This document shows positions 1 through 9,233 of a stretch of 64,000 bases of DNA, piece after piece. Positions within the stretch are counted from its first letter, which is position 1. Every line of letters starts with the position of its first letter. Source of the stretch: an uncultured Rubripirellula sp. (lineage in GTDB: Bacteria > Planctomycetota > Planctomycetia > Pirellulales > Pirellulaceae). The notes under the pieces are model-generated. The model had not been told where the DNA came from. It did no database searches and worked only from the letters and a program-made list of their open reading frames with translations. The position numbers and the translations under genes are program-made. The stretch is from assembly GCA_938075415.1 (NCBI GenBank), contig CALJHC010000004.1, forward strand, positions 248,001 to 312,000, written 5' to 3'.

Positions 1-435
1 GCGGTAACCCCACAAGTCTTCACTCTGCTTAACAGCGACATGATGATGGATCGGTCGATTGCCATGGCGAAAAAAATCAAACTCGCAACAGATCCGCAGC
101 AAGGTGCAATCAAGCATGAAGTCATTGCCGCCTTTCGAGCTATCTTAAAACGCAATCCATCAACCATTGAACAGAAACAGATCAGTAACTATCTCACTGA
201 GACAATTAACTACCATCAATCACGTGATCCTGAACCGGTCACCTATCCAACCGAAATCACTAGGTCGTTGGTTGAGGAACTGAGTGGACGCGTTTTTGAA
301 TATTCGGAGATCCTGCCAATCTTCGAAACCTACCATCCCGATCAAAAGGCCACCGACGTCTCACCAGAGACAAGAGCACTGGCCGATGTCTGCCTTCTGC
401 TGTTTAACACAAACGAATTCCTGTACGTCGAATAA
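1..435 (+). CDS. DUF1553-family protein, C-terminal part (5' end outside window)
   Basis: The reading frame is open from base 1, so the gene begins upstream of the window; only about 144 C-terminal residues are present. The first residues read AVTPQVFTLLNSDMMMDRS, which matches the TPQ-x-x-LLNS segment near the end of planctomycete DUF1553 proteins, and the chain ends with LLFNTNEFLYVE, the usual C terminus of this family. In these bacteria the domain normally sits behind a PSCyt1 heme domain and DUF1549 in one large secreted protein of unknown biochemical role; those parts are off the edge. The DUF1501 gene follows 60 bases later on the same strand, the standard pairing for this family, so the two are probably cotranscribed. 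Family assignment is confident; function is unknown. Confidence 0.88.
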   Translation, partial: AVTPQVFTLLNSDMMMDRSIAMAKKIKLATDPQQGAIKHEVIAAFRAILKRNPSTIEQKQISNYLTETINYHQSRDPEPVTYPTEITRSLVEELSGRVFEYSEILPIFETYHPDQKATDVSPETRALADVCLLLFNTNEFLYVE

Positions 436-495
436 TTTCATCTGCCAGGTTATCAATACCTGACGCTTTCAAATCCAGAATTGCGGATCCTGCCC

Positions 496-1884
496 ATGCT
501 TCATCCAACACGGCGACAATTCATCTATGGATTGGGTTCCTCACTTGGTTCGGTCGCGTTTTCTTCCATGCTGCAAGCGGAAGAAGCAGCTGATAGTCCA
601 CTCGCTTCCAAAGCGCCGATGCACCCGCCCAAGGCCAAGAATGTCATCATGCTGTTCATGGAAGGGGGACCAAGCCATGTCGATACATTCGACCCGAAAC
701 CAGAATTGAATCGGCGTCACAAGGAAGAGTCGAAACTAACGGGTGGACTCGCAACCGGATTCAAGTTTTTCGTTGGCAGTCCCTTTAAGTTTCGAAAAGT
801 TGGAAACAACGGCATCGAGATGTGCGACCAGTGGCAACACCTGGCTGATCCATTAATCGCCGACGAACTGTGCAACTTTCGGAGCTGCCAAGCCGAATCG
901 CTTAATCATCCCGAAGCACTTTTTCAAATGAACACCGGGAGTCGACTTGGCGGGGACCCAGCCTTAGGAGCATGGGTGAATTATGGGCTTGGCTCGGTGA
1001 ATCAGAACCTGCCGGGCTTCGTGGTCATGACCGAACTGGCAATGCCTCAAGGGGGACCAACCAACTGGAGCAATGGTTTCCTGCCGCCAACCTACCAGGG
1101 AACTCGACTCCGACCACAGGGATCACCCATCCTGGACCTTGCCGCACCATCACACAAATCCCGTCAACACCAGCGACATGCTCTGGACCAGCTCGCTTGG
1201 CTCAACGAGCAACACCTGCAGAAAATTGACCAACGTGATGAAAAACTGCTCGCCAGAATGGAAAACTATGAACTAGCATTTCGCATGCAGTCCGAAGTAC
1301 CTGACGTGATTGACCTCTCCGCAGAATCAAAAGAAACCCATGACCTTTATGGACTCAATGCACCCGACACCGAGCCTTTTGGTCGCCAGTGCCTCATGGC
1401 TCGACGGCTAGTGGAGAACGGTGTTCGATTCGTTCAAGTGTTTAGCGGTGGATGGGATAGCCATGACTACCTTCAGCGAGGCCACGCCGCACGAATCAAA
1501 AGCGTTGACAAACCCTTCGCGGGCCTGCTCAAAGATCTCAAGCAGAGAGGACTGCTGGAGGATACGCTCGTGATCTGGACCGGTGAATTTGGACGCACCC
1601 CCGACAACAATAAACGCGGTGGCGTCTACGCATTAGGTCGTGGTCATAATAATGAAGCAATGACCATGCTTCTGGCCGGTGGTGGTGTGAAACCAGGTGT
1701 CGTCGGTGCGACTGACGAACTGGGCACCAAAGCGATTCAAGAGGTTCATCCGATCCGAGATCTGCATGTGACACTTCTTCACCTGCTTGGCCTCAACGAC
1801 AACAAATTGACCTACTTTCATGCCGGACGGTACAAGCAATTGTCACAGTTCGGCGGCGAGGTCATTTCCGAAATAGTCAGCTAA
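496..1884 (+). CDS. DUF1501-family secreted protein (alkaline-phosphatase-like fold)
   Basis: DUF1501 proteins have a sulfatase/alkaline-phosphatase-like fold but an undetermined activity. The N terminus carries a twin-arginine export signal (TRRQFIYGLG followed by a hydrophobic stretch), so a folded protein is probably exported. Family landmarks are MLFMEGGPSHVDTFDPKP near residue 52, FSGGWDSH in the middle, WTGEFGRTP, and GRGHNNEAMTMLLAGGGV towards the C terminus. I chose ATG at 496; an in-frame TTG at 481 would add five residues and cannot be excluded. It lies 60 bases behind the DUF1553 gene and probably forms an operon with it. The full length of about 462 residues is normal for the family. 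Confidence 0.9.
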   Translation: MLHPTRRQFIYGLGSSLGSVAFSSMLQAEEAADSPLASKAPMHPPKAKNVIMLFMEGGPSHVDTFDPKPELNRRHKEESKLTGGLATGFKFFVGSPFKFRKVGNNGIEMCDQWQHLADPLIADELCNFRSCQAESLNHPEALFQMNTGSRLGGDPALGAWVNYGLGSVNQNLPGFVVMTELAMPQGGPTNWSNGFLPPTYQGTRLRPQGSPILDLAAPSHKSRQHQRHALDQLAWLNEQHLQKIDQRDEKLLARMENYELAFRMQSEVPDVIDLSAESKETHDLYGLNAPDTEPFGRQCLMARRLVENGVRFVQVFSGGWDSHDYLQRGHAARIKSVDKPFAGLLKDLKQRGLLEDTLVIWTGEFGRTPDNNKRGGVYALGRGHNNEAMTMLLAGGGVKPGVVGATDELGTKAIQEVHPIRDLHVTLLHLLGLNDNKLTYFHAGRYKQLSQFGGEVISEIVS

Positions 1885-1941
1885 AACCGTCAAGAGACAC
1901 CGGGGATCAAACCAACGCTGCACAATAGCCGCATCGGAACG

Positions 1942-3420
1942 TCAGTCCAACTCGGTAGGTGGAAATCGCTTTCTTGCATCGCTATCAATGAGTGCGCCTG
2001 TTCGCATGCTCCACCACTCACCCGCTCGATCCTCGTCATAGTGCGGATTCGGAAAGGGCATTCGAGCGATTGTCTCCTGCCGCCACGCCTGCAACTTCTT
2101 TCGTAAATCGACGACGCGTCCCGTTCGATCACCCGCTAGGTTTTGTTTCTCTCCAAGATCCTTCGCCAAGTGGTACAACTCGATTTCACCACTGCCATCG
2201 AGATACTCAATCAGCTTCCATTCGCGTTCACGAATGCTGCTGGCTGGTCGATCATGATGAAAGTGTGGATAATGCCAAAACAAGGTTGATCGATTCAACT
2301 TGGCAGCAGGATCTTTCAACAGAGGCAGTAAACTGAAACCATCGATCGTGTGCTCATCCGGAAGCCGACCACCAGCTAATTCCACAAATGTGGGAAAAAA
2401 ATCATAGCTTATGGTCGGTTCAGAACAGACGGTTCCTGGCGAAACAAGCGGTGGATACTTGATAATCAAAGGCACCCGGACTCCACCCTCATGTAACGAA
2501 CCTTTCTCACCCTTGAGTGGCGCCAAACTCGAGACAACATCATCAGCCGAGGCACGATAGTCGTATCGCCGATGCAGACCTCCATTGTCAGAGGTAAAGA
2601 CAAACATGGTTTGGTTGGTTTGCCCCATCTTCTCAACTTGTTGCACCAGACGACCCACCAAGTCATCACAATGTTCCACCATCGCGGCATAGACGGGATG
2701 GGGCAGCGTCTGACCCCTTTCCTTCGCTCGATCTTGGTATTTCGATACCTTCTCAGACATGGCACCCAGGGGAATGTGCACCGCGAATGGGGACACCATG
2801 AGAAAAAACGGATCAGCCGATTCCTGCTTCATGAAATCAATGCATCGGTCCGCTTCGTAATCGGTTCGATACTGATCAGGCCCGGGCTTGGGATGCGATG
2901 CACCTTGTGGCCGATAACGTCCAGGCAAATGCGGACCATTGACCACAACTGAAGTGTCATAGCCCTGACGGTCAGGTTGAAATGCCGCGCCGTTACCCAA
3001 ATGCCACTTACCAACATATCCCGTGCGGTAACCGGAAAGCTTCAATGCCTCCGCAATGGTCACGGTATCCAATGGAAGCGCCATCGTGGTCGTCGGTGTG
3101 ACCACCCTTTCAAACGGCCTCCAATGTCCTGGAATGTGGGCGGTGATGCCGATGCGAGCTTGATTTTGCCCCGATTGAATTGCGCAGCGGGTTGGCGAAC
3201 AAACTGCTCCGGCGGCGTAAAAATCAGTGAATCGCATTCCCTCTTGGGCTAGCCGATCCAAATGGGGTGTGTCGATGAAATCATTCCCGTAAGAGCCAAT
3301 GTCACTCCAACCCATGTCATCAATCAGAATCAAAACAACATTGGGTTGGTTCGCTCTCGCGTAAGACGCCTCGATCCCCAAAAGCATCGATAGAACCACA
3401 AGCAGAGAAAAAAATCGCAT
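1942..3420 (-). CDS. Secreted sulfatase (type I, formylglycine-dependent)
   Basis: Arylsulfatase-type enzyme predicted to hydrolyse sulfate esters outside the cytoplasm. A signal peptide covers about residues 1-23. The metal-binding DD is at 34-35 (LILIDDMGWSD). The formylglycine motif CSPTR begins at Cys74 and is canonical, with the downstream AIQSG completing the signature. GKWHLG is at 137-142 and SDNGG near 277, so all usual catalytic elements are present. The length of 492 residues is typical. It converges on the DUF1501 gene with a 57-base gap and no obvious terminator. The polysaccharide substrate cannot be read from sequence. There is no adjacent partner gene on the same strand. Confidence 0.93.
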   Translation of the reverse strand: MRFFSLLVVLSMLLGIEASYARANQPNVVLILIDDMGWSDIGSYGNDFIDTPHLDRLAQEGMRFTDFYAAGAVCSPTRCAIQSGQNQARIGITAHIPGHWRPFERVVTPTTTMALPLDTVTIAEALKLSGYRTGYVGKWHLGNGAAFQPDRQGYDTSVVVNGPHLPGRYRPQGASHPKPGPDQYRTDYEADRCIDFMKQESADPFFLMVSPFAVHIPLGAMSEKVSKYQDRAKERGQTLPHPVYAAMVEHCDDLVGRLVQQVEKMGQTNQTMFVFTSDNGGLHRRYDYRASADDVVSSLAPLKGEKGSLHEGGVRVPLIIKYPPLVSPGTVCSEPTISYDFFPTFVELAGGRLPDEHTIDGFSLLPLLKDPAAKLNRSTLFWHYPHFHHDRPASSIREREWKLIEYLDGSGEIELYHLAKDLGEKQNLAGDRTGRVVDLRKKLQAWRQETIARMPFPNPHYDEDRAGEWWSMRTGALIDSDARKRFPPTELD

Positions 3421-3839
3421 CGCTTGAACTCACCTTCAAAATTAAATTTCCGACCTAACTAACAATTCGATCCAACCAAACAACGGCGACATGCATCAGT
3501 GTTGATTTTTATCAGTTGAGCCCGTCGATCCATAAAATAAAATTAGAGACTGACACCACAACGTCCAATCGTTGTGAAGATAAACCCGATAAAACCACTT
3601 CAACAAGGTGCAACAAGTTACCATATGAAAACAAGGTCCGGGCGGATCGAACTGGAATTCCGAAGCATCCAGTCAATCTGCCGATACGCATCCATTGGGA
3701 CACCAAAGATTGAAAATCAGGCGAAGTGCCCCCCCAAGGCTGCCTCACTAAAAATCAATGCTGACTGACCGATGCATCAAGCCAACGACATCTCGGCAAG
3801 AAGCCATCACAATCGAGAACAAGGGAACAAATAAAAACC
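3421..3839. other. Intergenic region between divergent sulfatase and esterase genes
   Basis: No supported gene. This 419-base spacer must hold the promoters of the two divergent flanking genes, but I recognise no clear promoter boxes. The 10-mer TTGATTTTTA at 3502-3511 reappears inverted at 3749-3758, and ATGCATC is found near both ends (3491-3497 and inside 3771-3777), giving imperfect outer inverted repeats about 290 bases apart. The short frames here overlap one another and look like chance. Confidence 0.5.
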
Positions 3840-5591
3840 ATGGAACTGAGAAATCGACTGAGAAGCTATCTGCTGAGAACTAGTCAACTCGTCACCCTCA
3901 TTGGTTTACTAGCAACTATCTCCCTTGCCGACGAATCAACGGAAGGAAATGGCACCTCTGACAGCCAACCCAAGCCGAATCTTGTGAAAATCGCATTAGT
4001 CGGCGACTCCACTGTTACGGACCAAGCGGGATGGGGACACGGATTCAAATCCTTGATGTCAAAGGATGCAGTCTGCCTAAACCACGCCAAAAGCGGACGC
4101 AGCTCCAGAAGCTTTCGATCGGAAGGTCATTGGAAAAAGTGCCTTACAGCTGCCCCCAACTACGTTCTGATTCAGTTTGGCCATAATGATCAACCCGGCA
4201 AGGGTCCGAGTCGAGAATCGCAAGCTGACGGAGACTTCAGAAAACACCTTTCCCAATTCGTCGACGAGGCAAGAGAAAACAAGATTCAACCCATTCTGAT
4301 CACCTCGTTAACTCGCCGTCGATGGAATTCAGAAGGAAAAATTGAAGAATCACTTACTGAATATGCGGCAGCCACAAGAATTGTCGCAAGAGAAAAATCG
4401 GTTCCCCTGATCGACCTGCATCAACGCAGCATTGAGCAGTGTGAAGCAATCGGCCCCACCGCGTTCCGTCTCTTCGAACCAATGAACGCTGCCGGCGCAG
4501 ATCACACGCACCTGAACCATGCCGGCAGCCTAGCGGTTGCCTCGCTGTTGGTGGCTGACCTTGTCGCCATCGCACCAGAACTCAAAAGGTGTTTCGATCA
4601 AGAAAAAACAGTTCGGTCGCGACGTCCACAAGCAATTCCGGATTCCATCTCCAACGGCTCCTTGACGGTTCACCAAACCAAAAAAACAATTACCATCAGA
4701 AACGAGGGACGCACGGTGATTACCTACAACAAAGTTTCACCCGCTGTACCAACTGGTATCCCATCCATTTATCAGCGCAGTGGTTTTTTGCATCCCGTTA
4801 TGACACCGAATAAAAAAATCGTTACCGCTGCTTTCCCCGCGGACCACCCTCATCAGCACGGAATCTTTTCTGCCTGGGTATCCACAAAATGGAATGACCA
4901 CGCTATCGACTTCTGGAACCTTGCGGAGGGAACTGGAAAAGTCATGCACCAGAGTGTGCAATCGATCTTTCAAAATGAAAAAACGGTTGGATTTGAAGTC
5001 GACCTTATTCATCGCGCCGAAAAACCAAACGTGGTCGATGTCCTTAGCGAGAGATGGCGTGTCACTGCGTATCCCACGAAAGATGATGCGAACATCTTTG
5101 ACATTCATTCCGTTCAAAAAGCGCGAACCTCGATCCCGCTGCAGGTCAATAAATTTCACTACGGTGGCTTTGCTGTGCGAGGTCCCATGGCATGGCTGCC
5201 CCACCAAAGCACCGACTCGTTGACACCAGAACATGGCTGTGAAATTACTAACGATCAGGGAATAGGGCGAGCAACGGGGAATCACATGGAAACCCAATGG
5301 GTGACCATGAGCGGCATGCTGGGTGAAGACACAGCCAGCATTACCATGATGTCGGCGCCCGCTAATTTCCGTTCACCCCAAACTGCAAGATTACACCCAA
5401 AGAAACCATATTTCTGCTTTGCTGCTTGCGTTTCCGATCAAATCATCATTGATAACTCACACCCGATGGAATCACGATATCGATTCCTTGTCACCGATTC
5501 AAAGCCAAGCAAAGAATGGGTTGGGAAGCAATGGAAAGATTGGATCAATCAACTCGAGCGTGAATACGGCCAAACTGGGAACCAAAATTAA
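3840..5591 (+). CDS. Fused SGNH/GDSL esterase (rhamnogalacturonan acetylesterase-like) and DUF6807 protein
   Basis: Two-domain secreted protein. After a signal peptide (to about residue 31), residues 48-250 form an SGNH hydrolase like rhamnogalacturonan acetylesterase: block I VGDST with the nucleophile Ser57, block II Gly86 in KSGRSS, block III GHND with Asn116, and the DHTH block at 221-224 supplying Asp and His. This half should remove acetyl or similar esters from carbohydrates. Residues from about 275 to 575 match DUF6807 (PmoA-like), including FPADHPHQHGIF; this family is common beside sugar oxidoreductases but its activity is unknown. The fusion suggests that both act on one substrate. 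No same-strand neighbour is close. Domain calls rest on motif recognition; DUF6807 is a little less certain than the esterase. Confidence 0.82.
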   Translation: MELRNRLRSYLLRTSQLVTLIGLLATISLADESTEGNGTSDSQPKPNLVKIALVGDSTVTDQAGWGHGFKSLMSKDAVCLNHAKSGRSSRSFRSEGHWKKCLTAAPNYVLIQFGHNDQPGKGPSRESQADGDFRKHLSQFVDEARENKIQPILITSLTRRRWNSEGKIEESLTEYAAATRIVAREKSVPLIDLHQRSIEQCEAIGPTAFRLFEPMNAAGADHTHLNHAGSLAVASLLVADLVAIAPELKRCFDQEKTVRSRRPQAIPDSISNGSLTVHQTKKTITIRNEGRTVITYNKVSPAVPTGIPSIYQRSGFLHPVMTPNKKIVTAAFPADHPHQHGIFSAWVSTKWNDHAIDFWNLAEGTGKVMHQSVQSIFQNEKTVGFEVDLIHRAEKPNVVDVLSERWRVTAYPTKDDANIFDIHSVQKARTSIPLQVNKFHYGGFAVRGPMAWLPHQSTDSLTPEHGCEITNDQGIGRATGNHMETQWVTMSGMLGEDTASITMMSAPANFRSPQTARLHPKKPYFCFAACVSDQIIIDNSHPMESRYRFLVTDSKPSKEWVGKQWKDWINQLEREYGQTGNQN

Positions 5592-5992
5592 CAACAAGCT
5601 ATCATCCACAAGGCGATTCCTGCCAATTCCAAAAAGACACCGCCCGCACAGATTCTTCCTTTGCATCACCGTCATCTCCATAAAATCGCCCACCGATTTT
5701 GCTCACAGTCATGCAGCTATTTCACTCGCACCTATTTCAAACGCACCTATTTCAAACGTGCTGAGAAACACAACTTGATCGGCGGACCGATCTGAATCAC
5801 CTAAAAAACTGCTCAACACTAACTAATTGCAGTGCGCAAATGTAAACTCGGTCACACCGCTGGCCATTCCAAGTTGGAATGATTGCTTTTACAGAAGACA
5901 CAGCAAGACTCGGCGCCGTCCGTAGACAACCTTTCGAATTTCTTGCACTGACGCGTGTTTGCGTAGCGGGATTCGTTTTCAAAAAGACATTA
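5592..5992. other. Intergenic region upstream of a sulfatase, with a small tandem duplication
   Basis: No gene is supported. A frame beginning at 5879 runs into the sulfatase, but the added 38 residues have no signal-peptide character, so I treat them as untranslated leader. A 15-base unit (CGCACCTATTTCAAA) is duplicated head to tail at 5727-5756. Confidence 0.5.
5727..5756. repeat. Direct tandem duplication, 15-base unit x2
   Basis: Two perfect adjacent copies at 5727-5741 and 5742-5756. One of several short tandem repeats in the spacers of this window, each with its own sequence. Confidence 0.85.
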
Positions 5993-7432
5993 ATGAATAA
6001 TCCAATGAACCGACTTCAAATTGCGGCTGCGATCACCACCTTGATTGTCCACTTCTGCTTCACCACTGTTGCGGCAACTGCCGAAGATTCCACAAGCCAA
6101 AGGACCAATCTACTTTTCATCTTTGCAGATGACTGGGGATGGGGCGACCTTAGCTGCCACGGTCATCCCTATGTTGAAACCCCTAACATTGATCGTCTAG
6201 CGAAAGAAGGGACTGACTTCCATCGCTTCTCCGTCGCATCCGGTGTTTGCTCACCAAGTCGAACCGCAATTCAAACGGGCCATTTCCCAGCTCGATACAA
6301 CATCAACGGACACTTTGCATGGGTACCGCAGAACCAAAAACGCAACATGCCTGATTGGCTCACTCCAAAAACAACCCTACTGCCGCGACTCTTGCAAAAC
6401 GCGGGTTACGTCACCGGTCATTTTGGAAAATGGCATCTGGCCAACGACATGATTCCCGATTCACCGCTCCCAAGTGTCTATGGATATGATCAGTACGGGG
6501 CCTTCAATTGCGCGGGCGAACAGATGCCGTTCCACGAGGACTCCAAACGAAGTATTGAGCTGATCGAACAATCGGTCATGCGAGAGAAGCCGTTTTTTAT
6601 CAATCTTTGGGTCCACGAACCTCATACACCTTTTCACACCTTGCCAAAATACGAATGGCGATATCGCCATCTTGATCGACCGGATCAAATCTACGCATCG
6701 GTGCTTTCTCATGCGGATGATCGAATTGGAGAAGTCCTCGACACGCTTGATCGACTAAAAATCACCGATCAGACTCTTGTCATTTTCAGCTCCGATAACG
6801 GGCCGGCACGAGCAGCTCGCCCGACAGAACTTGGACTGCAATACGATACGGCAACGGGCGCAGGATGGAATATCGCCGGAGCGAAAGGGATCACCGGTGG
6901 TAGAAAGGGATACAAATCATGCCTCTTTGAGGGTGGAATTGGCGTTCCGTTCATCGCTCGCTGGCCCGGAAAAATCCCGGCAGGCAAGACGGATCAAACA
7001 TCCATCCTCTCAGCTGTTGACCTACTGCCTACTTTCTGCGAAATCGCTAATGTCCAGCTGCCGAAGGACTACGTTCCGGACGGACAAAGTCAGGTCAAAA
7101 CACTTCTTGGATCACAATCACCGGGTCGCTCCAAACCACTCTTCTGGAAGATGCAATCAGCATGGCCCATCCGCACAAACCAGCCCCATCACTGGGTTTC
7201 TTATGCCATTGTTCACGATCAATGGAAACTGATGACAAACATGGATGGCAGCTATGTTGAACTTTACAACATTGTTAACGATCCTTTTGAACAGCAGGAA
7301 CTTAGCGAGGCAAACCCCTCGGCGGTCCAACAACTGCAAGTGAAACTGTCTGATTGGCAAAGCACCCTTCCGTTGAAGCCCTTCGGAGAAGTATTCTCGG
7401 AACAACGCGAGGCGCTGAGAGTGAAACAATAA
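5993..7432 (+). CDS. Secreted sulfatase (type I)
   Basis: Formylglycine sulfatase of about 479 residues. Start at ATG 5993 (or ATG 6005) gives a signal peptide ending near residue 30; a longer frame from 5879 lacks one. Metal-binding DD at 46-47 (FIFADDWGWGD), canonical CSPSR at Cys86, GKWHLA around 145-150, and SSDNGP further on. The segment after the DN motif contains LFEGGIGVPFIARWPG, the usual substrate-side loop of arylsulfatases. It resembles the planctomycete sulfatases annotated as arylsulfatase A-like, but the substrate is not deducible. The gene stands alone and converges with the PI-PLC-like gene across 170 bases. Confidence 0.92.
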   Translation: MNNPMNRLQIAAAITTLIVHFCFTTVAATAEDSTSQRTNLLFIFADDWGWGDLSCHGHPYVETPNIDRLAKEGTDFHRFSVASGVCSPSRTAIQTGHFPARYNINGHFAWVPQNQKRNMPDWLTPKTTLLPRLLQNAGYVTGHFGKWHLANDMIPDSPLPSVYGYDQYGAFNCAGEQMPFHEDSKRSIELIEQSVMREKPFFINLWVHEPHTPFHTLPKYEWRYRHLDRPDQIYASVLSHADDRIGEVLDTLDRLKITDQTLVIFSSDNGPARAARPTELGLQYDTATGAGWNIAGAKGITGGRKGYKSCLFEGGIGVPFIARWPGKIPAGKTDQTSILSAVDLLPTFCEIANVQLPKDYVPDGQSQVKTLLGSQSPGRSKPLFWKMQSAWPIRTNQPHHWVSYAIVHDQWKLMTNMDGSYVELYNIVNDPFEQQELSEANPSAVQQLQVKLSDWQSTLPLKPFGEVFSEQREALRVKQ

Positions 7433-7464
7433 TCAAGTCAAATCGCACCAAAATCATCACCGGA

Positions 7465-7503
7465 CGCCAAGTGAATTCGCCAAGTGAATTCGCTAAATGA
7501 AAT
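7465..7503. repeat. 13-base tandem repeat, about 3 copies
   Basis: CGCCAAGTGAATT occurs at 7465-7477 and 7478-7490, followed by a degenerate third copy (CGCTAAATGAAAT) to 7503. It lies between two convergent stop codons. No hairpin potential is evident, so it is not an obvious terminator. Confidence 0.75.
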
Positions 7504-7602
7504 CGAATAGAAAGATTGCAGATCACTAATCTTTGTTCGGCAATAGCCATTAAGAAAAACGACCAGAAAACTGCTGATCAAAAGTCATTCTGGTCAAAGC
7601 CT

Positions 7603-8664
7603 CTAGTCCTTCACCTTCGATCCATCGATGCGCGGATCCGTCGTGACATCAGAATCCTGTTTGCGCCGACCTTCGCTTTCTGTTGTGCCCCCTTCGATTT
7701 GACTGGTCTCCTCAACAAATCGATTCGTTAAGATAATTTCCCGAACAAGTGAATCGCCGGGGAAATCCATAACGACTACACCTAAGCGTTTCTTGCCACG
7801 CTGCACTTTTCCCTGAAGATAAGATAAAGCGAAATGGTTAGTTTGCTTGGCGTACACCGACGGCGTCAGATAACGCCCTGGCACCGTTCCGCTGCAATAA
7901 TTCAGAAACCATCGATCTCGATCACCTTGGATCGCCGCGTTGAACTGGGCTGCAATCAATTGCGTTTTCTCTTCCGGTGGTGCTTGATAAGCATCCTGCC
8001 GATTCATTGAATTCCACTTCAAACCTCCAAGGGTACCAACTCGGTCCAACAAAACGATCTTGCCTTTTGCTTGCTGCACCGTTGGAGTTTTTTCGTCAAT
8101 AAGCCATCGGTTTCGATGAGCCTCGATTTCGGATTGAAAAGTTTCGACGAATGAACGAGTGTTACCCTCAGCGGATGATTCTTCCTTAATCGACATGATC
8201 AGACATTCACCGGGATGCTCATCAAGAAATTGAAGACAAGTCAAAACCACTCGTGAAAAACTAATCTTTTGGTCGATCACTCCGTGATAGATAGAAAATT
8301 GATCACGAAGATGCCGACAGCGAATATCAAGGTATCGAACACCCGCTTTCATCTGAAAGTCCAACGACCACTCTTGGCACTTCGCGAATCCAAACGAAAA
8401 ACCATTCAGCAGGGCGCAACTATCGTGGGTTCCTGGGATACTCAATTCAGTCAGCAATGTTTTACCCGGCACCCTCTTCATCCAATCCTGCCCCAATTCG
8501 ATAGTCTCGACGACAGGACTCGGCTGAAAGCTGACCCCTTGGCTCACCTCGTCACCATGTCCAGCACGCGATAAAAACAGAATCGCCCAAAGAAAAAGCG
8601 CAGTCGAAAACAGAGTGTTGAGTGATAAAGAAAAAGAGGTGACCAGAAAAACGATACGTGACAT
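7603..8664 (-). CDS. Secreted PI-PLC-like phosphodiesterase (PLC X domain)
   Basis: Resembles bacterial phosphatidylinositol-specific phospholipase C, which cleaves PI or GPI head groups to cyclic inositol phosphate. A long signal peptide spans roughly residues 1-36. The X domain begins near residue 68: SIPGTHDS carries the first catalytic His80 with Asp81, YLDIRCR places Arg115 in the substrate-binding position, and YHG gives the second catalytic His127. A later RGKKRLGVVVMDFPG matches the end of the barrel. The 353-residue length is normal. It is a lone gene converging with a sulfatase. The family is clear; the natural lipid substrate is uncertain because the PI content of planctomycetes is not established from this sequence. 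Confidence 0.85.
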   Translation of the reverse strand: MSRIVFLVTSFSLSLNTLFSTALFLWAILFLSRAGHGDEVSQGVSFQPSPVVETIELGQDWMKRVPGKTLLTELSIPGTHDSCALLNGFSFGFAKCQEWSLDFQMKAGVRYLDIRCRHLRDQFSIYHGVIDQKISFSRVVLTCLQFLDEHPGECLIMSIKEESSAEGNTRSFVETFQSEIEAHRNRWLIDEKTPTVQQAKGKIVLLDRVGTLGGLKWNSMNRQDAYQAPPEEKTQLIAAQFNAAIQGDRDRWFLNYCSGTVPGRYLTPSVYAKQTNHFALSYLQGKVQRGKKRLGVVVMDFPGDSLVREIILTNRFVEETSQIEGGTTESEGRRKQDSDVTTDPRIDGSKVKD

Positions 8665-9233
8665 AAGATTCCGAAGAGATAGAGAGAAAAAAGAACGCTG
8701 ACCTGATTCGACGCCTCATTGTCCGGCATCGCAGATGCGGTTCGCAACCTACGTGATTCAAACAAATGGACACAACCGATCAGCTTAACGATAAAAACAG
8801 AGTGTTTGTTCCATCATACGAAGCCAGTAACGCTCGTCTCGGGAAATTCCATCGTCAAAACATCGGTGTTCGCTTCCAGTACCCATCTCCATGACGTTGC
8901 AAACACAGACCATTGTCACGGACACTCCCTTCGACACACCTTAAGGTAGGTGGAAAAGGGAAAAGATGGATTCGCCTAAACGCGAATCGGGCACCAACTA
9001 ATCATCAGAAGTGATGACTTTGTCCCAAGACCCTCTGCACATCGCCCCACCCCAATCGCCCCACCCCAATCGCCGCATGCCAATCGCCGCATGCCTTGAC
9101 GCCCCACCTTTCCATCGCTGCAACGATACATTCGTGCATAAAAAAGCACACAATGATTTTCAATCACCATGTGCTTCACTTCTAAACTCTTTCGATTCTG
9201 TCTTCGGTTTTTGACTTGAACCCCAACAGCTAA
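8665..9233. other. Intergenic region, 569 bases, with a tandem repeat
   Basis: No gene is supported; the short frames overlap on both strands and have no family match. It contains the upstream region of the PI-PLC-like gene and the downstream end of the di-heme peroxidase gene. Its only structure is the four-copy 14-base repeat at 9041-9096. Confidence 0.5.
9041..9096. repeat. 14-base tandem repeat x4
   Basis: Units start at 9041, 9055, 9069 and 9083. The first two are identical (ATCGCCCCACCCCA); the last two share a different second half (ATCGCCGCATGCC plus A or T). The paired divergence suggests stepwise duplication. No spacers, so not a CRISPR. Confidence 0.85.

Noticed and set aside
4737-5297. 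186-codon minus-strand frame inside the esterase/DUF6807 gene
   Set aside because: Antisense shadow of the DUF6807 half; no match or ribosome site.
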